Assembly: GCA_024644945.1 (NCBI GenBank)
Contig: JAHEGU010000001.1
Location: forward strand, 1 to 64,000
DNA: 64,000 nt
Direction: 5' to 3'
From: Gammaproteobacteria bacterium
GTDB lineage: Bacteria; Pseudomonadota; Gammaproteobacteria; Arenicellales; Poriferihabitantaceae
The notes under the pieces were generated by a model. The model had not been told where the DNA came from. It did no database searches and was given only the letters and a program-made list of their open reading frames with translations. Shown here in pieces: positions 34,285-44,600 of this stretch. A program made the position numbers and the translations under genes. How positions within the stretch are numbered: position 1 is the stretch's first letter; each line of letters starts with the position of its first letter.

Positions 34285-35447
34285 TGACGAACTGGATCGA
34301 GCTTGAGCAAAAATTTGCCTTTGAGGTTTTTCCTAAACGGGATCTTGTAATTATCCGGGGACAAGGGGCAAGCTTGTGGGACGATAGGGGCAACGAATAT
34401 ATCGATTGTACTGCGGGGATTGGCGTCGCCAACGTTGGTCACGCTAATCCCGATGTAGTGGAAGCGTTACATGCCCAGGCGCAAAAACTGATCACCTGTC
34501 CAGGCATTTTTTATAATGATGCCAGAGCCCGCTTGATGCAAAAGCTGGTGCGAGCCGCGCCGCAAGGATTGACTCGAGCGTTCCTGTGTAATTCCGGCAC
34601 CGAGGCCATGGAGGCAGCAATAAAGTTTGCCCGCCTTACTACCGGAAAAAATGGCTTTATAAGCGCTATGCGTGGATTCCATGGCCGGTCCATGGGCGCT
34701 CTCAGCGCTACATACAAATATCGTGAGGAATTCGAACCGCTGATTCCGGGCCATCAGTTTGTACCCTTTGGCAACTTGAGCAAGCTGGAGGCAGCAATCG
34801 AGACGGATACCGGCGCCATCATTCTGGAACTGGTTCAGGGAGAAGGCGGAGTGCGCCCGGCAGACCCCGACTACCTTAAAGGCGTTCAAGCGCTGTGCAA
34901 TCAGAATGATGTGTTATTAATTGTCGATGAAGTGCAGACCGGCTTCGGGCGTACCGGTAAAATGTTCGCCTGTCAGACTTATGAAATCGATCCGGATATC
35001 ATGACCCTGGCAAAAGGGATTGCTGGGGGGGTCCCAATGGGCGCCACCCTTTGCAACGATCGTATCGCATCGGCTGCTGGAAAACATGGCTCTACCTTCG
35101 GTGGCAATCCGCTCGCCTGTGCGGCTGCCGAGGCGACTATCGATTATTTGCAGAGCCACGGTCTTGCGGAGCGCGCCGCCGAGCTGGGAGCGGCATTCGT
35201 TGGGCGATTCAATACCCGCTCACCGACCGTGGTGCGGGAGGTTCGTCAACTCGGACTGATGATTGGCATCGAGCTTAAAGCACGATCCAGACCCTATCTG
35301 GAAAAATTAATGCTCGCAGGGGTACTGGCATTGCCTGCAGGTCCGACCGTAATCAGGTTGTTACCACCTCTCGTCATATCAGAGGAGAAATTGCTTGAGG
35401 CATGCGATATTCTTGCAGATGTTCTAAATCAAGACCCGAGCGCCTGA
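34284..35447 (+). CDS. lysJ: LysJ/ArgD-type class III aminotransferase
   Basis: Overlaps lysZ stop; LLIVDEVQTGFGRTG...TLAKGIAGGVPMGA (PLP Lys). Confidence 0.92.
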   Translation: MTNWIELEQKFAFEVFPKRDLVIIRGQGASLWDDRGNEYIDCTAGIGVANVGHANPDVVEALHAQAQKLITCPGIFYNDARARLMQKLVRAAPQGLTRAFLCNSGTEAMEAAIKFARLTTGKNGFISAMRGFHGRSMGALSATYKYREEFEPLIPGHQFVPFGNLSKLEAAIETDTGAIILELVQGEGGVRPADPDYLKGVQALCNQNDVLLIVDEVQTGFGRTGKMFACQTYEIDPDIMTLAKGIAGGVPMGATLCNDRIASAAGKHGSTFGGNPLACAAAEATIDYLQSHGLAERAAELGAAFVGRFNTRSPTVVREVRQLGLMIGIELKARSRPYLEKLMLAGVLALPAGPTVIRLLPPLVISEEKLLEACDILADVLNQDPSA

Positions 35448-35488
35448 GCAAGACATTTTAGCCACCGACGCCTACCTTATTTTTCGCA

Positions 35489-36280
35489 TTGAGCAAACCA
35501 CTAAAAATTCAACACTCCATGTCCGGTGATGAACAATCTGCTTCCGGTCGTTATATGGACCTGGTAGTGGGTCAGCGTGGCTGGTTCAATTTGCTGCTCT
35601 ACGAGCTGGTCGTAATGGTCGCGCAAAAGCGGGCTGGGGCATTGGGACTATTGCTGCGCAAAAAAATGTATCCCTGGATCCTAGGCAGCGTAGGTAGCGA
35701 TGTCACTTTCGGCAGTAATGTGGTTATACGACACCCGCACAAAATCCGTATTGGTAACGGGGTAGTAATCGATGAAAATGTGTTACTCGACGCCAAAGGT
35801 GACTCAAATCAAGGCATCGACATAGGCTCTGGCAGCTACATCGGCAGGAACTCAATCATCAGCTGCAAAAATGGCGATATCGCTCTTGGCGAAAATGCCA
35901 ATATAGGGTGGAACTGCACAATCGCGGCAACCAGCCGTATTCGCATCGGGCGCGACTGCATCGTCGCCGCCTACAGTTATATTATTGGCGGCGGTAATTA
36001 TCATTACGACGACATCAATATCCCGATGTGTCAGGCTTATGACGATCAGGGCAAAGGAGGCGTTGAGCTTAAAGACGATGTTTGGCTCGGCTCCCATGTT
36101 GCAGTACTGGATGGTGTCACGATATCCAATGGATGTGTGGTCGCCTCCGGCTCCACTGTCACCAGGGATCTGCCGACGATGTCCATTAGTCTGGGTTCTC
36201 CTGCGAAGCCAGTGAGGCAGCGGCGCCCAGGAGAACAGGTGCAACAAGCCAGTGCAAGCACCGCCGAAGCGCCGCAATAA
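35489..36280 (+). CDS. Left-handed beta-helix (hexapeptide) acyltransferase
   Basis: Repeated [IV]GxG/IG-type hexapeptides; TTG start 35489 or ATG 35519. Confidence 0.85.
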   Translation: MSKPLKIQHSMSGDEQSASGRYMDLVVGQRGWFNLLLYELVVMVAQKRAGALGLLLRKKMYPWILGSVGSDVTFGSNVVIRHPHKIRIGNGVVIDENVLLDAKGDSNQGIDIGSGSYIGRNSIISCKNGDIALGENANIGWNCTIAATSRIRIGRDCIVAAYSYIIGGGNYHYDDINIPMCQAYDDQGKGGVELKDDVWLGSHVAVLDGVTISNGCVVASGSTVTRDLPTMSISLGSPAKPVRQRRPGEQVQQASASTAEAPQ

Positions 36281-36381
36281 TATCAGGCTGTTTCACCTGT
36301 CCTGAACACGCCCTTGAGCGTGCGGTTGCAGCCCATTAGCCGGTGTTATAATCCGCCGCCTGTTCAGTCCTAGCCCACCCT

Positions 36382-37110
36382 ATGAGCTTCAAGTCCAAGG
36401 TCGAAGACCTGTTGCGCAACTACCCGCCGTTATTCCGCTTTGCTTCCCGGATGTACCACAAAATGCACGGTTCTTTTCGCACCCTGAGTCCGGGTGCGCC
36501 CGGTGCGATTCGCAAAGGATTTGAGCGGGTACAGCAACGAGACGGCAGTGTGGATGGCGATTACTACGAGTTTGGTTTGTTTCGCGGATATACCTTTTTG
36601 CAAGCATGGAACCATGCCAGGGAGCTGGGTTTATCAAACGTAAATTTTTACGGATTTGACTCGTTCGAAGGTCTGCCACCGGCGGAGGGAATTGACCAGG
36701 CTGACGGTCGTTTTTTTGAGGGTCAGTTCGCCTGTTCACGTGAAGAGGTAGAGAATAACCTGGCCGGTGAAGGCGTTCTCCTCGACAAGATCAACCTGGT
36801 AGAGGGTTACTACGAAGACTCTTTGACCGAAGAGCTTCACAGCCGCTTTCCGTTTAAGCCGGCAGCTGTAGTGCTGCTGGACTGTGACTACTATTCTTCG
36901 ACGGTCACTGCTTTAAAGTGGATGGAGCCCTATATCCAGGTCGGTACGATTCTGTTGTTTGACGACTGGTTTTCCTACGGTGAAAGCAATGAACTAGGCC
37001 AGCAAAAAGCCTATCAGGAATTTCTTGATCGGCACCCAGAGTACCGCTCTGAAGACCTTTGGGAGTTTGAGAATCACGGCAAGGGATTCGAGCTGCAAGC
37101 GGGCACTTAG
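36382..37110 (+). CDS. TylF-like methyltransferase
   Basis: DYYEFGLFRGYTFLQAW...FYGFDSFEGLPPAEG...VVLLDCDYYSSTVTALKWM...GTILLFDDW. Confidence 0.83.
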   Translation: MSFKSKVEDLLRNYPPLFRFASRMYHKMHGSFRTLSPGAPGAIRKGFERVQQRDGSVDGDYYEFGLFRGYTFLQAWNHARELGLSNVNFYGFDSFEGLPPAEGIDQADGRFFEGQFACSREEVENNLAGEGVLLDKINLVEGYYEDSLTEELHSRFPFKPAAVVLLDCDYYSSTVTALKWMEPYIQVGTILLFDDWFSYGESNELGQQKAYQEFLDRHPEYRSEDLWEFENHGKGFELQAGT

Positions 37111-37167
37111 TGGGCGCGATACAAGCGGTATTTGTTTTCGCCTGCATAAAGACATATTATCTGGCTG

Positions 37168-37304
37168 TCTCAACGGGGCGCTCATTCTGGGTGATGCCTG
37201 CAAATGCGGTACTCATAGATTGAGCTGAGAGGGAATGAGCTGAGAGGCTCAAAACAGCCGACCCGTCGAACCTGATCCAGATCATACTGGCGGAGGGATT
37301 GAGA
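37168..37304 (+). ncRNA. TPP riboswitch (THI element)
   Basis: P1 TCTCAA(37168-37173)/TTGAGA(37299-37304); GGGGCG; CTGAGA; GACCCGTCGAACCTGATCCAG..CTGGCGGAGGGA core; upstream of thiBPQ. Confidence 0.95.
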
Positions 37305-37376
37305 ACCACGAGGTACCCAGCTTCCCGGCTACCTGCTCGCCACTCCGCACTGGTTAACATTTACGAGGAACTAACC

Positions 37377-38369
37377 GTGCGCTTTTACTTATTTGTCCTG
37401 CTGCTTATCTCTAACCTGGCCTTGGCCCAGGATAAACCTGTTTTAACCGTTTACACCTACGATTCGTTTGCGTCGGACTGGGGTCCAGGCCCAAAGGTAG
37501 AAGCCGCATTTGAGGAAGAGTGTGAGTGTGATCTAAATTTTGTGGCCGTAGACAGTTCCACCGGAATACTGAGTCGGGTTCAACTGGAAGGAGAAAGCTC
37601 TTCAGCAGATGTTTTACTTGGTCTGGATAACAGCTTGGTAGTTGAGGCCCAAAACACCGGTTTGATTACTGAACATGAAGTGGATATGACCAAACTTGAT
37701 TTGCCACTGCCATGGAACAATCAAAAATTCTTACCCTTTGATTTCGGTTTTTTTGCTTTTATATACGACACCTCTCGGATAACGTCTCCGCCAAATAGTT
37801 TCGAAAAGCTGTTGGACGCTGGCGACGATCTAAAAATTGTAATTCAGGATCCTCGCTCCAGCACTACCGGACTTGGGTTCCTGTTATGGGTGAAGTCACT
37901 TTACGGTGAGGATGCACCGCAGGCTTGGAGCAGACTGGCACCTAAAATACTGACGGTAACCAAAGGCTGGTCCGAAGCTTATGGAATGTTTCTGGAAGGC
38001 GAGGCTGATATGGTGCTGAGCTACACGACCTCTCCTGCTTACCACATGATTGTAGAACAAGAGAGCCGATATAAAGCGATCGGCTTTCCAGAAGGACACG
38101 GGATCCAGATTGAGGTGGCCGCCGTGCTTAAAAATGCACCCCATCCAGAACTGGCCCAGCGCTTTATGCATTTTATCGCCAGTGAATCCTTCCAAACACT
38201 GATCCCAACCGGCAACTGGATGTATCCGGTAATATTCCCCAAACAAGGGCTTCCGGCCGAATTTCGTGACCTTGTGCGCCCTATTAAAACCCTGATGATC
38301 GACCCCCAGGGCATCGCTGACAATAAAGCCGATTGGATTGACGAGTTCAATCAGGCGCTCAGCCAGTAA
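37377..38369 (+). CDS. thiB: Thiamine ABC transporter substrate-binding protein
   Basis: Signal peptide; VLTVYTYDSFASDWGPGPKVEAAFEEECEC; downstream of TPP riboswitch. Confidence 0.94.
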   Translation: MRFYLFVLLLISNLALAQDKPVLTVYTYDSFASDWGPGPKVEAAFEEECECDLNFVAVDSSTGILSRVQLEGESSSADVLLGLDNSLVVEAQNTGLITEHEVDMTKLDLPLPWNNQKFLPFDFGFFAFIYDTSRITSPPNSFEKLLDAGDDLKIVIQDPRSSTTGLGFLLWVKSLYGEDAPQAWSRLAPKILTVTKGWSEAYGMFLEGEADMVLSYTTSPAYHMIVEQESRYKAIGFPEGHGIQIEVAAVLKNAPHPELAQRFMHFIASESFQTLIPTGNWMYPVIFPKQGLPAEFRDLVRPIKTLMIDPQGIADNKADWIDEFNQALSQ

Positions 38370-38404
38370 ACAAGTACTTTTCTGCCGAGCCAGTTTGAGA
38401 TTCT

Positions 38405-39994
38405 ATGCCAGGTCTGTTCGCAGCTATACTGGTAGGTCTAACAGTAGTTAGCGCACTCTGCGGCCTGGCGATCCATGCTGGAGATATTCCTCTGTTTGAG
38501 CAACTAAGTAAGCCTTATACCTGGTCTATCATCCGTTTCACTTTTACTCAGGCCGCGCTCTCGACATTCTTCAGCGTGGCCCTGGCTGTTCCGCTTGCAA
38601 GGGCACTTTACAGACGACAGCATTTTTTCGGCAGAGCGCTGTTTATACGATTTACCAGCATCTCTTTGATCGTGCCTACGATGGTGGCCGTCCTGGGCAT
38701 CGTCGCTGTCCATGGTCGGAACGGATGGATTAACGATTTACTGACTCTGATCGGCCTTTCGAGGCAGGACTATTTGTATGGATTGAATGGAATCTTAATT
38801 GCTCATATTTTCTTCAACCTGCCTCTGGTTACCCGACTGTTTCTTAATGGACTGTCGGATATCCCGGCTTACCAGTGGAAGCTGGCGACATTGCTCGGTT
38901 TTAACAGCAAACAAAATTTCAGATTGATAGAATGGCCCGCACTACGAGGGCTGGTGCCGGGTGCGGCGGGCATTGTATTTCTGCTGTGTTTCACTAGCTT
39001 TGCTATCGTGCTGTCGCTGGGAGGCGGTCCCGGGTCTACCACTCTTGAGGTGGCAATCTATCAGGCGATTCGATTCGATTTCGATCTTTCCAAAGCGGTA
39101 GCGTTATCCCTTATCCAGATTGGTTTATGCCTGGTTCTGGCGTTTTTGTTTTTTTCAAAACAATCCGTTCTAAAGCTTCAGTCTGATCAACCACCGGGGG
39201 TGGGTCGGCCTGATAGTGGCCAAGTGATAGGTATTGTTCACGACAACCTGGTGATTGGTGTGACAGCGATATTCCTTTTGTCACCGTTTACTGCCGTTCT
39301 GATCAACAGTCTTTCTGGCAATGGCTGGATGATCCTGACCGATCAGCGCTTCTGGCGGGCATTCGGGTCTAGCCTTTTTATCAGTCTTAATGCCGGGCTG
39401 TTAGCGACCGTGCTTGGCCTTTCTATTGCGCACTTGATCGCCAGGCTGCGGTGCAATCAGACTACCAGCTGGCTGGCCACCATTCCCGAGTTAGTCGGCA
39501 TGCTGACATTGTTGATACCGCCCATCACTCTGGGTACCGGGCTATTCCTGCTATTCCGGTCTTTCACGGACGCCCTTTCCCTGGGTCAGTGGCTGGTGAT
39601 TTCAATCAATGCAATCTTTACCTTGGCATTTACACTCAGGATCTTAGTGGCGCCGGTACAACAACAGCAAAATCGATTCCACCATCTCAGTCGGAGCCTC
39701 GGGATAACGGGCTGGAATCAGTGGAAACTGGTGTTATGGCCGACCCTCAAGAAGCCCATCTGTTACGCCATGGCAGTATCAACCACGCTGTCGGCAGGGG
39801 ATATGGGGGTTATTGCCCTGTTCGGTACCGATCGGTTAAGTACGCTACCACTTCTCATTTATCGATTGCTTGGTAATTATCGATTAGACCAAGCCGCTGT
39901 AGTGGCTATTTGCTTGTGTATACTGTGCCTGCTGTTGTTCTGGTCTATCGAGAAGCTGGCACATAGTCCGGCAGGCGTCAAACCTCATGCTTGA
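38405..39994 (+). CDS. thiP: Thiamine ABC transporter permease
   Basis: Two permease domains, operon context. Confidence 0.92.
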   Translation: MPGLFAAILVGLTVVSALCGLAIHAGDIPLFEQLSKPYTWSIIRFTFTQAALSTFFSVALAVPLARALYRRQHFFGRALFIRFTSISLIVPTMVAVLGIVAVHGRNGWINDLLTLIGLSRQDYLYGLNGILIAHIFFNLPLVTRLFLNGLSDIPAYQWKLATLLGFNSKQNFRLIEWPALRGLVPGAAGIVFLLCFTSFAIVLSLGGGPGSTTLEVAIYQAIRFDFDLSKAVALSLIQIGLCLVLAFLFFSKQSVLKLQSDQPPGVGRPDSGQVIGIVHDNLVIGVTAIFLLSPFTAVLINSLSGNGWMILTDQRFWRAFGSSLFISLNAGLLATVLGLSIAHLIARLRCNQTTSWLATIPELVGMLTLLIPPITLGTGLFLLFRSFTDALSLGQWLVISINAIFTLAFTLRILVAPVQQQQNRFHHLSRSLGITGWNQWKLVLWPTLKKPICYAMAVSTTLSAGDMGVIALFGTDRLSTLPLLIYRLLGNYRLDQAAVVAICLCILCLLLFWSIEKLAHSPAGVKPHA

Positions 39995-40604
39995 GCTGTG
40001 CAACGTCGCGTACCACTACCCTGAAGCCAGCGTGCGGATTGACTTTCAGGTAGAAGCCGGTGGTGCAGCTGCGCTGATGGGTCCCAGCGGCTGTGGTAAG
40101 ACTACGATTCTCAATCTGATCGCGGGCTTATTGCATCCAGCACAGGGGGAGATCAAGTTCAATCATGAATCATTGCTTACTCTAAAACCAGCCGAGCGCC
40201 CGATCACATTTTTATTCCAGGCTCATAATCTTTTTCCCCACCTGACGGTGTGGCAAAACCTGGCGCTTGGTGTCGATCCCGGATTGAAAATTTCGCCGCG
40301 GGAAAAAATGAATATCGCGCGCGCCCTCGAATGGATTTCCATGTCCGAGTTTACCGAACGGTTTCCTTACGAACTTTCAGGTGGCCAGCAGCAACGCGTC
40401 GCCCTGGCAAGGTGTCTGCTCAGGAAGCGACCGCTACTTCTATTAGATGAACCATTCAACGCTCTCGATCAATCTCTACGATATGAGATGATTGCGCTGA
40501 TTGGTGAACTCCAGCAACAACAGAACCTCACGTTAGTGATCGCAACCCATCAACTACAGGATGCCGAAGCACTAAACGCCCGAATCGTCACCATGGCTCT
40601 ATAG
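39987..40604 (+). CDS. thiQ: Thiamine ABC transporter ATPase
   Basis: GPSGCGKTTILNLIAG, LSGGQQQRVALARCLL. Confidence 0.94.
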   Translation: MLELCNVAYHYPEASVRIDFQVEAGGAAALMGPSGCGKTTILNLIAGLLHPAQGEIKFNHESLLTLKPAERPITFLFQAHNLFPHLTVWQNLALGVDPGLKISPREKMNIARALEWISMSEFTERFPYELSGGQQQRVALARCLLRKRPLLLLDEPFNALDQSLRYEMIALIGELQQQQNLTLVIATHQLQDAEALNARIVTMAL

Positions 40605-40716
40605 AGATTTAGATAAACGACCAGAGCCAAACTTTACGGTTCTCCGCCTGCCGATGGTATTGCTCTGAGTATAAAAACTGCCGGCTTATCTTCGAATCAA
40701 ATAGCTTTGGCGCCAG

Positions 40717-42759
40717 TCAGATTCTGGCCGCTAGCTCGGCACCCTCTCGGATCGCACGCTTTGCATCCACCTCCGCTGCCAGATAAGCGCCACCTATCAG
40801 ATGCACATGGTTATTTTTTCCATAAGGATCGAGCTGCTGGTAAAGATCATTAACTGAGAGCTGGCCTGCGCAGATTACGATGTTGTCTACTTCCAGAACT
40901 TGATTGACTCCGTCCACGTCGAGGTGCAACCCGTGGTCGTCTATCATCTGATAATTGGCGCCTCCTATTAACTTGACCCCCTTCTTCTTAATCTGCAATC
41001 GATGCACCCAGCCGCTGGTCTTACCAAGGCTTTTACCGTGAGGTGTGGTCTTCCTTTGTAATAACGTAATTTCGCGGGCCGGCGGCATGACTTCAGGCGC
41101 AACCAGGCTTCCTCTGGACTGATATGCAGGATCAATGCCCCATTCAGCATACCAGTTTCTCAACTGTTGATTCGCACAAGTTTCATGCGCTATGTCCTGC
41201 ATCAGGTACTCGGCCAAATCAAAACCAATACCCCCAGCGCCGATAATAGCCACCCGCCTGCCCACGGGCCTCTTCTCGACCACTACCTGATCGTAACGCA
41301 TGACCATAGGGTGGTCGATACCTGGGAGCTCAATTGGTCTTGGTTTTACACCAGTGGCAATTACGATATGGTCATACTTACCTTGCCTCAGAAACCCAGC
41401 GTCTACTGGATGGTTGAGCGATACTTCAACGCCATACTTATCCAGCATCTTCTGGTAGTAACGTAACGTATCGTAAAAGTCCTCTTTGCCTGGAATGTCT
41501 TTTGCAATATTAAACTGACCGCCGATCTGACTCGCGCTTTCGTATAACGTGATACTGTGACCTCGCTCAGCGGCGACCACCGCAGTGGATAATCCCGCGG
41601 GTCCGGCGCCGACCACGGCGACACGCTTTGCTGGCCTCGCGCGCCTATACACTAAACTGGTCTCGCGACAGGCCTGGGGATTGACCAAACAAGAAGCTTT
41701 CTTACCGTTGAAAATATGATCGAGACAGGCCTGATTACAGGCTATACAGGTATTGATCTCTTGTGCTTTCGCAGCAGCGGCTTTTTGTACAAATTTTGAA
41801 TCAGCGAGAAACGGTCGGGCCATGGAGACCATATCGCAATATCCTTGTTCCAGTAATTGCTCGGCCTGGTCCGGCGAGTTGATTCTGTTGGTCGCGATAA
41901 CCGGTATCTTTACATGCTCGCGGAATTTACGACTGACGCCAGCAAATGCCGCATGTGGAACAGAGGTCACAATAGTCGGGATTCGTGCTTCGTGCCAGCC
42001 AATTCCGCTGTTGATCATGCTCGCACCCGCTCGCTCGATTTCAATTCCGAGGCTAACTATTTCTTCCCAGGTACATCCTTGTTCGACCAGATCCATCATC
42101 GATAACCGATAGATAATAATGAAGTCTTCGCCCAAGTCTTGACGCACTCGCCGCACAATTTCAATAGGTAGACGTGATCGATTGCTAAAATCTCCGCCCC
42201 AGCGATCTGTTCGTTTGTTGGTGCGCTGGCACAGAAACTGGTTGATGAAATAACCCTCGGATCCCATGATCTCAACACCATCATAGCCCGATCGTCTCGC
42301 CAGCCTGGCACAACGCACATAAGCGTTTATCTGTTTTTTGATTCCTCGCTCATCGAGTGCTTTTGGGGTGAATTTGTTGATAGGTGCTCGAATTGCAGAC
42401 GCCGAGACGTTGAACGGATGGTAGCCATAGCGCCCAGAATGCAGAATTTGCATACATATTCTGCCGCCTTCACGATGTACCGCAGCGGTAACGCGTCGAT
42501 GATTGAGAATATCGGTGGGCCAGTTCATCGTTCCCGCCAGTGGCGCTAACCAGCCTTGGCGATTAGGGCTGATTCCACCAGTAACGATCAGGCCGGGTCC
42601 GCCGCCCCTTGATCGTTCCGCAAAATATGCAGCCAGCTTGCCATAGTTCCAAAAGCGGTCTTCCAGACCGGTATGCATGGAGCCCATCAGGATTCGATTA
42701 GGCAATTCGATGGAACCCGTTGTTAAAGGTGTGAAGATCCTGGAGTATTTTTGTTTCAA
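40717..42759 (-). CDS. fadH: NADPH-dependent 2,4-dienoyl-CoA reductase-like (OYE/Fe-S/FAD)
   Basis: OYE-type barrel plus CIACNQACLD Fe-S motif and GAGPAGLS. Confidence 0.88.
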   Translation of the reverse strand: MKQKYSRIFTPLTTGSIELPNRILMGSMHTGLEDRFWNYGKLAAYFAERSRGGGPGLIVTGGISPNRQGWLAPLAGTMNWPTDILNHRRVTAAVHREGGRICMQILHSGRYGYHPFNVSASAIRAPINKFTPKALDERGIKKQINAYVRCARLARRSGYDGVEIMGSEGYFINQFLCQRTNKRTDRWGGDFSNRSRLPIEIVRRVRQDLGEDFIIIYRLSMMDLVEQGCTWEEIVSLGIEIERAGASMINSGIGWHEARIPTIVTSVPHAAFAGVSRKFREHVKIPVIATNRINSPDQAEQLLEQGYCDMVSMARPFLADSKFVQKAAAAKAQEINTCIACNQACLDHIFNGKKASCLVNPQACRETSLVYRRARPAKRVAVVGAGPAGLSTAVVAAERGHSITLYESASQIGGQFNIAKDIPGKEDFYDTLRYYQKMLDKYGVEVSLNHPVDAGFLRQGKYDHIVIATGVKPRPIELPGIDHPMVMRYDQVVVEKRPVGRRVAIIGAGGIGFDLAEYLMQDIAHETCANQQLRNWYAEWGIDPAYQSRGSLVAPEVMPPAREITLLQRKTTPHGKSLGKTSGWVHRLQIKKKGVKLIGGANYQMIDDHGLHLDVDGVNQVLEVDNIVICAGQLSVNDLYQQLDPYGKNNHVHLIGGAYLAAEVDAKRAIREGAELAARI

Positions 42760-42914
42760 ACGGGGACTCTTATTTTGGGCTTGGATTTAAATAGAAGATG
42801 TTGTCGGTATTTTAGCTTCTTTCGTTATCTCGATGATCGGTACCAGTGCTAGAATCCCGCGCCCCGGCAAGTACACGCTTTGCCCATAGGAAATTTATCC
42901 ACTCAGATATCGCG

Positions 42915-44189
42915 ATGGTCTCCGTGCTCTTTAAAACCTGGGCCCTGATGATGGGTGTGCTGTTGCTGATGATCGGCAATGGTTTACAAGGTACGCTGAT
43001 CGGGGTCCGCGGTTCTCTTGAAAGTATTGATCCTTCGTGGATGGGATATATTATGTCCGCATACTTCGTTGGATTTCTCGGTGGCTCCAGAGTAACCCCG
43101 CTTTTCCTTATGCGAGTGGGACACATCAGAGTGTTTGCCGCACTCGGATCGCTAACTTCCGCAGCATTTATTCTCTACGCAACTTTTGTCGATCCTGTTT
43201 TCTGGTTGTTGATGCGCGTAGTTGTCGGGTTTTGTTTTTCAGGATTGTACGTGGTAGCGGAAAGCTGGATTAACGATATGTCCAGTAATGAAAATCGTGG
43301 CAAGGCGCTGTCACTATACGTAGTCGTCCAAATGACCGGAATCATAATAGGCCAGCTGTTACTTAATCTCGCGGATCCCGCGGGTTACGGGCTTTTTGTG
43401 CTGATCTCGGTGCTGGTTTCTATATCGTTCGCCCCTATACTGTTGTCGGTATCCCCGGCCCCCGTATTTACCTCATCACGCCGGATGTCACTGCGCGAAT
43501 TGATGGCAGCCTCACCGTTAGGGTGTGTGGGCATTTTCCTGCTCGGAGGAATCTTCTCTGCTTTTTTTGGTATGGCATCTATCTACGGTGCCGAAAAGGG
43601 GTTATCTGTAAAGGAGATTTCGTGGTTTCTGTCGTCAATCTACCTCGGCGGCATGCTGATGCAATACCCAGTTGGCTGGATATCTGACCGAATGGATCGT
43701 CGTACACTGATCGTTGTGATGACGGCGATTGCTTGTGTGTGCGCTCTGCTTGGAACCACTATTGGGTCATCAATCTCATTGTTAGTTGCTGTGGCATTTT
43801 TACTAGGCTCCACAACTAACCCACTGTATGCGTTGTTGTTGGCTTACACCAATGACCATCTGGAGGAAGAGCAGATGGCTTCTGCATCCGGAGGTCTTTT
43901 ATTCATAAACGGTTTTGGCGCCATGGGTGGACCGATTATGGTGGGTTATTTGATCAACAACATGGGGCCAAACGGGTTTTTCTTTTTTATTGCGGTTCTG
44001 TGTGCGATGATCTGTGGCTACAGCGTCTACCGCATGACCAGGCGGGGCGCAATTGCGATAGAAGATACTAACTCTTACGTACCACTTTCAGCAGGCGCAA
44101 CGCCCGTTGCCGTGGAAATTGCCACGGAAATCGCCATAGAAGAAATTGAACAATCTGAAACCGAGCAGCAGGCTACCGAATCTCTCTGA
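42915..44189 (+). CDS. MFS transporter (YcaD-like)
   Basis: 12-TM protein, GFCFSGLYVVAESWINDMSSNENRGKALSLY. Confidence 0.87.
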   Translation: MVSVLFKTWALMMGVLLLMIGNGLQGTLIGVRGSLESIDPSWMGYIMSAYFVGFLGGSRVTPLFLMRVGHIRVFAALGSLTSAAFILYATFVDPVFWLLMRVVVGFCFSGLYVVAESWINDMSSNENRGKALSLYVVVQMTGIIIGQLLLNLADPAGYGLFVLISVLVSISFAPILLSVSPAPVFTSSRRMSLRELMAASPLGCVGIFLLGGIFSAFFGMASIYGAEKGLSVKEISWFLSSIYLGGMLMQYPVGWISDRMDRRTLIVVMTAIACVCALLGTTIGSSISLLVAVAFLLGSTTNPLYALLLAYTNDHLEEEQMASASGGLLFINGFGAMGGPIMVGYLINNMGPNGFFFFIAVLCAMICGYSVYRMTRRGAIAIEDTNSYVPLSAGATPVAVEIATEIAIEEIEQSETEQQATESL

Positions 44190-44600
44190 ATATTTCGATT
44201 GTGCCCATAAAAGCGATGTCCGATGGCGCTTTATTACACAACACTGTCGCGCCAGGATTTGTCACTGCAGTATTACTCGGATAGTCAACAAGTGGCACGA
44301 CTTTCCGTACGTCGATCTCATCGAGGACACCGAATTCATAAGCCGATAACCACAGCTATTTGCTCGTCATCAAAGAGCTAGCCTGCTTTTTAGTCCTACT
44401 GGCGTATTATGACCTTTCATTCCTTAATATGGATCTGTCACAGTCCGATTTTTTCAGCTCCATGTGGTTGTGTACTAATACTGTATTTCTATTACTGTAT
44501 TATTGAGTATATTGATCAGTATATTTTATATTCGTTGAATACCCAAAGATTCCTATTGATTCGCGCCTGACTATCTTCTGTCTAGCGATCCGTTCTCACC

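Noticed and set aside
36735-36750. CACGTG-centred sequence (CTGTTCACGTGAAGAG) as a third parS
   Set aside because: Flanks deviate at several positions from TGTTYCACGTGRAACA and it lies inside a coding region
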